Source: Proteiniphilum sp. UBA5267
GTDB lineage: Bacteria > Bacteroidota > Bacteroidia > Bacteroidales > Dysgonomonadaceae
Assembly (NCBI GenBank): GCA_002411515.1
Contig: DHTF01000004.1
Location: forward strand, 1-7,116
Length of the DNA stretch: 7,116 bases
Direction of reading: 5' to 3'
How positions within the stretch are numbered: position 1 is the first letter of the stretch; the number at the start of each line of letters is the position of its first letter. Both the position numbers and the translations under genes were made by a program. The notes under the pieces are model-generated. The model made no database searches and was not told the DNA's origin. It saw only the letters and a program-made list of their open reading frames with translations. Below, piece after piece: positions 1 through 6,297 of the stretch.

Positions 1-2580
1 GGTACTGCCAGAGATGGAAAAGCACTGGTGCGCTACAGCAGTCGCCTGGGATGGGAAGAATCGACCACCTCCACCGATTACGAAAACCGGGGATACTGGT
101 CTGTCTATACGGTGAACAAGTTTTGGAAGGCAGACTCAGGCACGTTGTACTTCAACTATACCGACCAGGATATGCAGCAACTGCTGGCCCGTGTGAACGA
201 TAAGACGGAACATCCCGATCGTCCCTGGGTTGTGGAGGATGTAAGAAACGGCAGAAACCAGTGGGTCTATTATGGTAACAACGACTGGTGGGATATGTTA
301 TTCCGTGAAAAACGTCCGGTTCAAAAGCATAGTGTATCCTTAAACGGCGGTTCAAAGGATGTAAAGTATCTTATTTCCGGAGCGTTCGACAAACAGGAAG
401 GAATACAAAAACAGAATCCCGATGTTTTTCAAAAGTATAACCTCCGTTCGAAACTCGACTTCAACATCAACAAGTGGGCTACGCTCTCTAACAATACCTC
501 ATTTTATACTTCTAAATACAACTCATTGGGAGACGGAAGTGTCGACAATACGATAGGCTATAGTGCCCGGCACGCACTGGCCAACATCCCCATGAAGAAT
601 CCCGATGGCTCATGGGTGTATGGAACGCCATACAGTAGTTATAAAGTAGCCAACGGACGTCATATCATACTGGGTGAGGAGTCACACCGTTTGACTGATC
701 TCACAACCGATTTTTCGAATACCAGCCGCCTTACCATCACACCGATAAAACCATTGAGTGTGACGGCCGATTTTACCTATCGTTTCTACCAGGCACGAAA
801 TACAAGCCGTTCAAATCCTATGCCTTACAGAGAGTACCCCGGCGCAGATATGGCATATTATAACACCGGTGCAGGTCAAAATCAGCTCGATGAATATGTG
901 AATACAAGGAACTATTATTCCACCAATATTTTCGCCACTTACAACAAAACATTCAACGATCTGCACAATTTCACGGGCGTGGTGGGATTAAATTACGAGA
1001 CCTTAAAATTGAAGAATGTTTCTGCCTGGGGTCAAAATCTCTCTTCCACAGAATTGGACGACCTGGATCTTGTCGGACAGGATTCTGAAGGCAAGACCCA
1101 AACCGGAGTGGGTGGTGGTCAAAATGAATATGCCCTGATGGGGTACTTCGGCCGCATTAATTATGACTACCAGGGACGCTATTTGTTCGAAATAAGTGGC
1201 CGCTATGACGGTACTTCCCGTTTTGCTGAAGGTCATCGCTGGGGTTGGTTCCCTTCCGGCTCGGTGGGATGGAGAATCTCTGAAGAGTCTTTTTTCGAAC
1301 CTGCACGGGAATATGTGGACAATCTCAAACTAAGAGGATCTTATGGCAGCCTGGGTAACCAGAACGTCTCTTCCTATTATGCCTACTTGCGACTTATTTC
1401 AGTCAATGATTTTGCCGGTTATACTTTTGGCGAAGGGGGTACAATGGGGAAATATTCCAATTTAGGGGCACCGGTCGCTTCCGATCTCACATGGGAAACC
1501 TCCAATCAGTGGAACCTCGGACTCGATTTGACGATGTTGAACAACCGACTCAATTTTGTGGGTGATGTGTATGTCCGTGACACCAAAGATATGTTGACCG
1601 ATGGCATCGCCTTGCCCGGTGTGTATGGCGCAACTCCGCCCAGAATGAATTCAGCCGACCTGCGGACAAAAGGATATGAGTTCTCTATCAACTGGAAAGA
1701 TCAGATAGAACTGGCCGGCAAGCCTTTAGAGTATGGTCTTGGCTTCAACCTCAGTGACTACAGCAGTGAGATTACCCGATACGACAATCCGGAAAAATCG
1801 TTTGCGAAAGATTATTATGTCGGAATGAGAATTGGCGAAATCTGGGGTTTTGTTACCGACGGACTTTTCCAAAGTAGAGAAGAAGCACAGGCTTATGCAC
1901 AGGAAGTGGACTTGAGTTATATCAACAACCGTATTACCGGAGGTTGGCAAGGGGGTGACCTCAAATTTGTCGACCTGGATGGCAACAATATATTGGGAAT
2001 TGGCAGCAATACGGTAGATGACCCGGGAGATCGCAAGATCCTTGGAAACTCGCTGCCCAGCCTTTCCTATGGGTTTAGTGCCAATGTCAGATGGCAAGGA
2101 ATCGATCTCTCCGCTTTCTTTCAGGGAACAGGCAATCACTATTGGTACCCGCATGGACAGATGATGAACTTCTGGGGACCCTATTCCTATCCTTACCTTT
2201 CCTTCATGCCGAAGAACTTCCTCGACAAGGTATGGGCAGAGGATAATACCGACGCCTATTTTACCAGACCCATGGCCTATTCAGCCACATCAGGTCCTAT
2301 GAGCAAGGTGAATGATCGTTACCTCCAGAATCTGCGCTATCTGCGATTCAAAAATCTGACGGTTGGATATACACTACCAAAAAATCTGACTCAGAAGATT
2401 CAACTCGATATGGTTCGTGTCTATTTCTCTGGTGAAAATCTCTGCTTTTGGTCGCCTATCCAGAAGAATACTGATTATGTGGATCCGGAAGCAGTCATCA
2501 GCAGATCCAATGCAGTTTACCAGAATGCCTATTATCCATGGGCGAAGACGTATATGTTTGGTATAGATCTTACTTTTTAA
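1..2580 (+). CDS. SusC/RagA-like TonB-dependent outer-membrane transporter, C-terminal 859 residues (5' end outside window)
   Basis: This is the beta-barrel part of a SusC-family TonB-dependent transporter, which imports bound glycans or peptides across the outer membrane using TonB energy. The frame is open from base 1. The first residues (GTARDGKALVRYSSRLGWEE) are what normally follows the end of the plug domain. The missing part is therefore probably the signal peptide, carboxypeptidase-regulatory-like domain and plug, roughly 200 residues judging from the usual family length near 1000. Visible family hallmarks are the Tyr/Trp-rich alternating strands, the late segment GGDLKFVDLDG...DRKILGNSLPSLSYGF (about residues 652-690), the adjacent WQGIDLSAFFQGTGN, and a C-terminal strand ending in Phe (YMFGIDLTF), the usual signal for barrel insertion. 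GTG at 28 is not the start, because nothing there resembles a signal peptide. The SusD-like gene begins 21 bases downstream, so the two products very likely form one complex. The substrate is unknown. Confidence 0.96.
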   Translation, partial: GTARDGKALVRYSSRLGWEESTTSTDYENRGYWSVYTVNKFWKADSGTLYFNYTDQDMQQLLARVNDKTEHPDRPWVVEDVRNGRNQWVYYGNNDWWDMLFREKRPVQKHSVSLNGGSKDVKYLISGAFDKQEGIQKQNPDVFQKYNLRSKLDFNINKWATLSNNTSFYTSKYNSLGDGSVDNTIGYSARHALANIPMKNPDGSWVYGTPYSSYKVANGRHIILGEESHRLTDLTTDFSNTSRLTITPIKPLSVTADFTYRFYQARNTSRSNPMPYREYPGADMAYYNTGAGQNQLDEYVNTRNYYSTNIFATYNKTFNDLHNFTGVVGLNYETLKLKNVSAWGQNLSSTELDDLDLVGQDSEGKTQTGVGGGQNEYALMGYFGRINYDYQGRYLFEISGRYDGTSRFAEGHRWGWFPSGSVGWRISEESFFEPAREYVDNLKLRGSYGSLGNQNVSSYYAYLRLISVNDFAGYTFGEGGTMGKYSNLGAPVASDLTWETSNQWNLGLDLTMLNNRLNFVGDVYVRDTKDMLTDGIALPGVYGATPPRMNSADLRTKGYEFSINWKDQIELAGKPLEYGLGFNLSDYSSEITRYDNPEKSFAKDYYVGMRIGEIWGFVTDGLFQSREEAQAYAQEVDLSYINNRITGGWQGGDLKFVDLDGNNILGIGSNTVDDPGDRKILGNSLPSLSYGFSANVRWQGIDLSAFFQGTGNHYWYPHGQMMNFWGPYSYPYLSFMPKNFLDKVWAEDNTDAYFTRPMAYSATSGPMSKVNDRYLQNLRYLRFKNLTVGYTLPKNLTQKIQLDMVRVYFSGENLCFWSPIQKNTDYVDPEAVISRSNAVYQNAYYPWAKTYMFGIDLTF

Positions 2581-2601
2581 TCACAATAAAGAATTATCAC
2601 A

Positions 2602-4392
2602 ATGAAGCGATATATTATCATAGCGATGACGCTAATCATAGGTTTGACAGCTTGCGATGATCTGCTGGACACCAAACCCTTGAGCCAGATTTCGCCGGAT
2701 GCTTATTTTAAGACGGAAACCGACCTGCAATTGTTCAGCAACTCTTTTTATAACAACCTGCTGGACAAATCTCCTTACGACGATCAAAGCGATCTGTACA
2801 TTCAACAAAACCTGTCCGACGAAATGATTGGAGGGAACAAAAGAACCGTGCCCAACTCGGGAGGTGGATGGTCATGGGGAGATCTGAGAAAGATGAATAC
2901 GCTGTTGGTCTATGCAAACCAATGTGAAGATGAAGATGCTGTGGTGAAGTATACAGCTTTGACACGATTCTTCAGAGCCTACTTCTATTTCGAAAAAGTG
3001 AAGCGATTTGGTGATGTACCCTGGTACGATAAAGAACTGGGATCGGCTGACGAGGATTTATACAAACCCCGTGATTCACGCGAGCTGGTGATGACCAAAA
3101 TGATTGAAGATATCGATTATGCCATTGAGAACCTGCCTGCCAGCGTGAGCACCTACCGTGTCAACAAGTGGGCCGCCCTGGCGCTGAAAGCGCGCTTTTG
3201 CCTGTATGAAGGAACTTACCGCAAGTATCATCAACTCAATCTTGAAGGAAACAATTATGCGTACTATCTCGAACAGTCGGCACAAGCTGCAGAGAAATTA
3301 ATCAAGGAGGGGCCTTATAAACTTTACTCCACAGGCAATCCCCAAAAGGATTATCTCATGCTTTTTGCCCAGGAAAATGCCAGCAAAGATGAGTACATCC
3401 TGTCCATCATGTTCGATTTTAGTCTGGGTATCTATCACAACGCCACCGCACACACTGTGGTTGCAACACAGGGACGTCCCGGTGTGACCCGAAAAATGAT
3501 CAATAGCTATTTGAAGGCCGATGGCACCGCCTTCACCGATCATGAGGGATGGCAGGAAGCCGGATTCATCGAAGAGACGATGAATCGCGACCCCCGTTTG
3601 GCACAGAGCATCAGAACACCGGGATATACAAGAATCGGTACGACCAAGGTTTTGGCTCCCAATCTTACCGGCACGGTAACCGGTTATCAGCCTGTTAAGT
3701 TTGTACAGGATCCCACGGCATCGGGGGGCAATGTGGATCGCAACGACAGATCTACGGCCGATCTCCCGGTATTCCGGTTGGGAGAGGTGATGCTCAACTA
3801 TGCCGAAGCAAAAGCCGAACTGGGTACCTTGACACAGGGCGATCTCGATATCTCTATCAATAAGCTCAGAAGCAGGGTCGGTATGCCGGCACTGAATATG
3901 GCTTCCGCCAATGCCAATCCGGACTGGTATCTCTCTTCAGCTGAATATGGATACCCCAACGTGACCGGAACAAACAAGGGGGTTATCCTTGAGATCCGGA
4001 GAGAACGGGCTGTTGAGTTGACCCAGGAGGGTTTCCGTTTCGATGATCTGGTAAGATGGAAAGCCGGTTACAGCATCGACCAGGATATACAAGGCATGTA
4101 TTTCAAGGCACCAGGTGAGTATGACCTGACCGGAGATGGCGTGGCCGATGTAATCCTCTATGAGCAGGGAACTTCCAAACCAACGGCTCCCGATGGAGTG
4201 CAGGTATTGCTGATCGGAGAGGAGATACTTCTTACCGGAGGAAACCGCGGGTATGTATTTTATCATAAAAATATTGCACGTACCCCGTTCTCTGAAGTGA
4301 GAGACTACCTCTATCCAATTCCTATCAACGAGCGCTCACTCAACAATAACCTTACACAAAATCCGGGATGGGATGATGGTCTTGATTTCTAA
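2602..4392 (+). CDS. SusD/RagB-like outer-membrane lipoprotein (substrate-binding lid of the SusC partner)
   Basis: This is a complete 596-residue SusD-family lipoprotein, a surface ligand-binding protein that caps the SusC pore. A short hydrophobic signal ends in the lipobox LTAC (Cys18), followed by Asp-Asp, which fits surface lipoproteins of this phylum. Family landmarks in order are LLDTKPLSQISPDAYFKT (21-38), the helix RFFRAYFYFEKVKRFGDVPW (122-141), NKWAALALKARFCLYEGTY (188-206), RLGEVMLNYAEAKAELG (392-408) with INKLRSRVGMP (419-429), EIRRERAVELTQEGFRFDDL (464-483), and the closing YLYPIPINERSLNNNLTQNPGW (569-590). The middle helices are TPR-like in the known structures. An acidic loop DLTGDGVADV (508-517) resembles a calcium-binding DxTxDGxxD loop. 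ATG at 2602 is chosen because it gives an immediate signal peptide. The leader is AT-rich with no clear Shine-Dalgarno. The gene is co-directional with its neighbours at 21 and 25 bases. Family assignment is firm; the ligand is unknown. Confidence 0.97.
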   Translation: MKRYIIIAMTLIIGLTACDDLLDTKPLSQISPDAYFKTETDLQLFSNSFYNNLLDKSPYDDQSDLYIQQNLSDEMIGGNKRTVPNSGGGWSWGDLRKMNTLLVYANQCEDEDAVVKYTALTRFFRAYFYFEKVKRFGDVPWYDKELGSADEDLYKPRDSRELVMTKMIEDIDYAIENLPASVSTYRVNKWAALALKARFCLYEGTYRKYHQLNLEGNNYAYYLEQSAQAAEKLIKEGPYKLYSTGNPQKDYLMLFAQENASKDEYILSIMFDFSLGIYHNATAHTVVATQGRPGVTRKMINSYLKADGTAFTDHEGWQEAGFIEETMNRDPRLAQSIRTPGYTRIGTTKVLAPNLTGTVTGYQPVKFVQDPTASGGNVDRNDRSTADLPVFRLGEVMLNYAEAKAELGTLTQGDLDISINKLRSRVGMPALNMASANANPDWYLSSAEYGYPNVTGTNKGVILEIRRERAVELTQEGFRFDDLVRWKAGYSIDQDIQGMYFKAPGEYDLTGDGVADVILYEQGTSKPTAPDGVQVLLIGEEILLTGGNRGYVFYHKNIARTPFSEVRDYLYPIPINERSLNNNLTQNPGWDDGLDF

Positions 4393-4417
4393 ATCGAACT
4401 GCTAAAATTAAAAATAA

Positions 4418-5926
4418 ATGACTATGAGATTTTTTAGATATACCTATACAACCCTGCTTTTCGTGGCGCTCCTGTTATCCTTCGGGAGTTGCGAGGAGGA
4501 GCAGTCGACGCTTTCGAAGGCGGTTTTGGCGAGTGCCAGCTCTTTAAATTTCGAGGGAATTGGTAGTACACAGCAAATCATCACTGTCTATGCAGATGCT
4601 GATTGGTTGACGGAAGTGCCCGAGTGGATCACGGTGAGCCCTGCTTCAGGCAGCGGTGTAATGGATGTGACGATTTCTGTCACCGACAACATGCGGGGTG
4701 GAGCATTGGATAATCCCAGAAAAGCTGTTGTTGTCTTCAAAGGATCTACCCTCGACAGCCGGGCTGAAGTGACAATTTTACAGACAGGAGACAAATACAG
4801 GGACGTGAAAGATTATACAGTGGCCGAACTGGTCGCTGCGGCCGATGAGACGGTGGTTTCTCTTCCCGATGTAACGGTCATGGCCGTCACGTCAGCGGGA
4901 TTTGTTGTATCGGATGCACAAAATACCCAAAACGTTTACGTACTGGGCGAAGCAACGGTCAATGCAGGAGATAAAGTTTCAATGCTGGGTGAGAAGTCTT
5001 CCAATACGCAATCGCTCGCCATCCTGGAGGCCGATCAAATAGAGATTGTCTCGTCTGGAGCTGTCACCTACCCTGAGGCGAAGAATATTACAGATATCAT
5101 CGACACCTACAACGCAACCTCACGGGAATTTATTGCGGTAAGCGGTATAATGAATGGCAGCAATATTTCTGTAGCAGGTGCTAACTATACGGTAAGTATT
5201 TCAGATGTTCCCACTTCTCTGGATCTTGAAGCACTGAATGGCCATCGTGTGGTTATCAAGGGTTACTTCGACGGACTGGCAGCGCCGGTCATCAAGGTGC
5301 TCGCTGCAGAAATTCAGGACAATGGCGTAGCCAAAGATATCTATTTCTTCGAGGATTTCGAGTGGCTCGATCCCTGGTCTGTGGTCGGCGGTGCAGGTAA
5401 GACAGTCGAAACAGATGATCTCAGTGCAACGGCTCCGCAGCTTCCGACACCCAAGGTCGACGGTGTTTCAGCCCTTGATGCGCTGCTTGCGAAAGGATAT
5501 GAATTCCTGCGCGTCACAACCAAGACGCCGGGCGAGTGTATCTATCTCCAGCAGAATTACCTCAAGTTCGGTAAAACAAGCTACCAGGCAGGTATCATCC
5601 TTCCGAAACTTACAGTAGATGTACCCGCTAGTGCCACTCCGGTGATGTCGTTCGACTGGTGCCCGATGCGTCAGGGCTCGGGAACGATTGATCCCGTGAA
5701 CCTGATCGTCATCATCAAGAATGGAACGAATGAAGTGACATTCGACATACCCGTAGCGGGTTTCGAAAGCGGTCACAGGCTCGAGTGGATCAGAGCGGAA
5801 GTGGAACTCACAGGCGTGGAACTCACGAAAGAGACCCAAATCACCATTCGCCAGACCAACTGGCAGGTAGCTACGGCGAACCGCTACTTCCTCGATAACA
5901 TCGAGATAAGCAGCAGGATTATGTAA
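4418..5926 (+). CDS. BACON-domain multidomain surface lipoprotein, probable accessory ligand-binding protein
   Basis: This is a 502-residue predicted lipoprotein. A hydrophobic signal ends in lipobox FGSC (Cys25), followed by three Glu, an acidic start typical of surface-exported lipoproteins in this phylum. Residues 37-124 match the BACON beta-sandwich pattern (LASASSLNFEG, then ADWLTEVPEWITVSPASGSG, then AEVTILQTG). Residues about 130-213 look like an OB-fold module of the kind seen near DUF5689-type proteins (FVVSDAQNTQNVYVLG, then AGDKVSMLGEK). Residues about 220-300 look like a second, diverged copy (GANYTVSISD, then LNGHRVVIKGYF). Residues about 307-498 begin FFEDFEWLDPW and end RYFLDNIEI, the signature edges of a jelly-roll (choice-of-anchor J/MAM-like) domain. 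No catalytic motif is seen. Position after susC/susD-like genes suggests a surface ligand binder in the SusE/SusF or SGBP role; that is inference. Two starts are possible, ATG at 4418 and ATG at 4424, and both keep the signal peptide. The last gene before the terminator. Confidence 0.85.
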   Translation: MTMRFFRYTYTTLLFVALLLSFGSCEEEQSTLSKAVLASASSLNFEGIGSTQQIITVYADADWLTEVPEWITVSPASGSGVMDVTISVTDNMRGGALDNPRKAVVVFKGSTLDSRAEVTILQTGDKYRDVKDYTVAELVAAADETVVSLPDVTVMAVTSAGFVVSDAQNTQNVYVLGEATVNAGDKVSMLGEKSSNTQSLAILEADQIEIVSSGAVTYPEAKNITDIIDTYNATSREFIAVSGIMNGSNISVAGANYTVSISDVPTSLDLEALNGHRVVIKGYFDGLAAPVIKVLAAEIQDNGVAKDIYFFEDFEWLDPWSVVGGAGKTVETDDLSATAPQLPTPKVDGVSALDALLAKGYEFLRVTTKTPGECIYLQQNYLKFGKTSYQAGIILPKLTVDVPASATPVMSFDWCPMRQGSGTIDPVNLIVIIKNGTNEVTFDIPVAGFESGHRLEWIRAEVELTGVELTKETQITIRQTNWQVATANRYFLDNIEISSRIM

Positions 5927-5929
5927 CAG

Positions 5930-5946
5930 ATCGCCCTTTGGGTGAT
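5930..5946 (+). other. Small hairpin just after the operon's last stop codon
   Basis: A 7-bp stem (one G-U pair) with a TTT loop begins four bases after the TAA of the BACON-domain gene. It has no T-run after it and is unlikely to terminate transcription alone. It could help protect the 3' end of the message or be chance. Confidence 0.3.
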
Positions 5947-5953
5947 GAATCAT

Positions 5954-5998
5954 AAAAGAAAGCTGTCTCAAAATATTTTTTGAGACAGCTTTCTTTTT
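5954..5998 (+). terminator. Strong Rho-independent terminator of the uptake operon, possibly bidirectional
   Basis: A perfect 20-bp inverted repeat pairs 5954-5973 with 5978-5997 around a 4-base loop. The core is GAAAGCTGTCTC against GAGACAGCTTTC, the stem ends are A/T, and five T residues occupy 5994-5998. It starts 28 bases after the stop of the last operon gene. Because the outer left arm is A-rich, the transcript of the other strand also ends in U residues, so it could also stop leftward transcription from the convergent acyltransferase gene. A stem this long and perfect can alternatively be a relic of insertion-sequence ends, but no transposase is present. Confidence 0.9.
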
Positions 5999-6051
5999 CC
6001 AGGATGGGTAGCCCTCCTTCAGCAATCTGAAATACAGAAGAAATAGCTTCC

Positions 6052-6073
6052 TGCACGGGTAATGCACGGGTAA
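6052..6073. repeat. Tandem 11-bp duplication, unit tgcacgggtaa, two perfect copies
   Basis: Copies at 6052-6062 and 6063-6073 are identical, and the first two bases of a third copy follow. This is the first of the three unit types in the repeat block. Confidence 0.95.
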
Positions 6074-6093
6074 TGGGTCGCTATCTCTCCATT

Positions 6094-6126
6094 GATATTC
6101 GAAGGATATTCGAAGGATATAGGGAG
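6094..6126. repeat. Tandem 11-bp repeat, unit gatattcgaag, two perfect copies and one diverged
   Basis: Copies at 6094-6104 and 6105-6115 are identical. The copy at 6116-6126 (gatatagggag) matches at 8 of 11 positions. The unit contains the palindrome TTCGAA. Confidence 0.93.
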
Positions 6127-6133
6127 GGATACC

Positions 6134-6166
6134 GAACAAGGTAGGAGCATGGTAGGAACATGGTAG
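6134..6166. repeat. Tandem 11-bp repeat, unit ga[a/g]ca[t/a]ggtag, three copies
   Basis: Three contiguous rows are seen: gaacaaggtag at 6134, gagcatggtag at 6145 and gaacatggtag at 6156. They differ from each other at one or two positions. The array ends seven bases before the stem of the minus-strand terminator. Confidence 0.95.
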
Positions 6167-6167
6167 C

Positions 6168-6204
6168 AAGAAAGGCCGTTTCATTCTTTAGAATGAAACG
6201 GCCT
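6168..6204 (-). terminator. Hairpin terminator for the minus-strand acyltransferase gene
   Basis: A perfect 14-bp stem pairs 6173-6186 with 6191-6204 around the loop TTTA. Its base is GC-rich (AGGCC/GGCCT). Read on the minus strand it is followed by TTTCTT, a short U-rich tail, and it lies about 73 bases beyond the acyltransferase stop. On the plus strand no T-run follows, so it is assigned to the minus strand. Confidence 0.75.
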
Positions 6205-6263
6205 CATTGATGGGTTCAAAGCTCCTGAAAAACGGTCTGAAAGCCTATTTCGGGATTGCGCAT

Positions 6264-6297
6264 GCCCGGGAAAGGCTCATGATTCGCTTTCCCGTGC
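6264..6297 (-). other. Inverted repeat enclosing the acyltransferase stop codon
   Basis: The 8-bp arms 6267-6274 and 6287-6294 (CGGGAAAG/CTTTCCCG) are perfectly complementary, with two more pairs outside one mismatch. The 12-base loop contains the TGA stop of the minus-strand gene. It lacks a T-run, so it is not called a terminator. It may be a 3' RNA structure or chance. Confidence 0.4.

Larger units (their letters stand above)
6047..6166. repeat. Block of phased 11-bp tandem repeats, three successive unit types sharing a GRTA frame
   Basis: Between the two terminators the sequence divides into consecutive rows of mostly 11 bases, each starting with GRTA (one row has GCTA). The rows are: 6058 ggtaatgcacg; 6069 ggtaatgggtc; 6080 gctatctctccatt; 6094 gatattcgaag; 6105 gatattcgaag; 6116 gatatagggagg; 6128 gataccgaacaa; 6140 ggtaggagcat; 6151 ggtaggaacat; 6162 ggtag and then divergence. 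Row lengths are 11, 11, 14, 11, 11, 12, 12, 11, 11. The block lies in a non-coding gap between convergent genes. It is not a CRISPR array, since units are too short and there are no unique spacers. No known element is recognised. It could be a decaying minisatellite, a family of dispersed intergenic repeats, or helically phased sites for a DNA-binding protein. The repetition is certain; function is unknown. Confidence 0.8.

Noticed and set aside
28..30. GTG as the start codon of the SusC-like gene
   Set aside because: The frame stays open to base 1, and no signal peptide or plug domain follows the GTG. It is internal to a gene truncated by the window edge.
1726..2154. 142-codon minus-strand open frame
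   Set aside because: It lies wholly opposite the well-supported SusC-like gene and shows no motif.
3723..3728. Run of six G in the SusD-like gene as a phase-variation tract
   Set aside because: The run is short, the frame is intact through it, and six-base G runs are common by chance.
4393..4417. Internal promoter before the third operon gene
   Set aside because: The 25-base gap is too short to hold the Bacteroidota -33/-7 elements, and no TAnnTTTG-like box is seen in it.
6052..6166. CRISPR array
   Set aside because: Units are 11 bp and contiguous, there are no unique spacers, the unit changes along the block, and no cas gene is present.
5468..6184. 238-codon minus-strand open frame
   Set aside because: It runs antisense through the BACON-domain gene and through the terminator hairpin and repeat block. 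Its protein is low-complexity in composition, with no family motif.
5954..6204. Complete insertion sequence or MITE
   Set aside because: There is no transposase, the two hairpins share no terminal sequence, and no target duplication is visible. Both hairpins are well placed as terminators.
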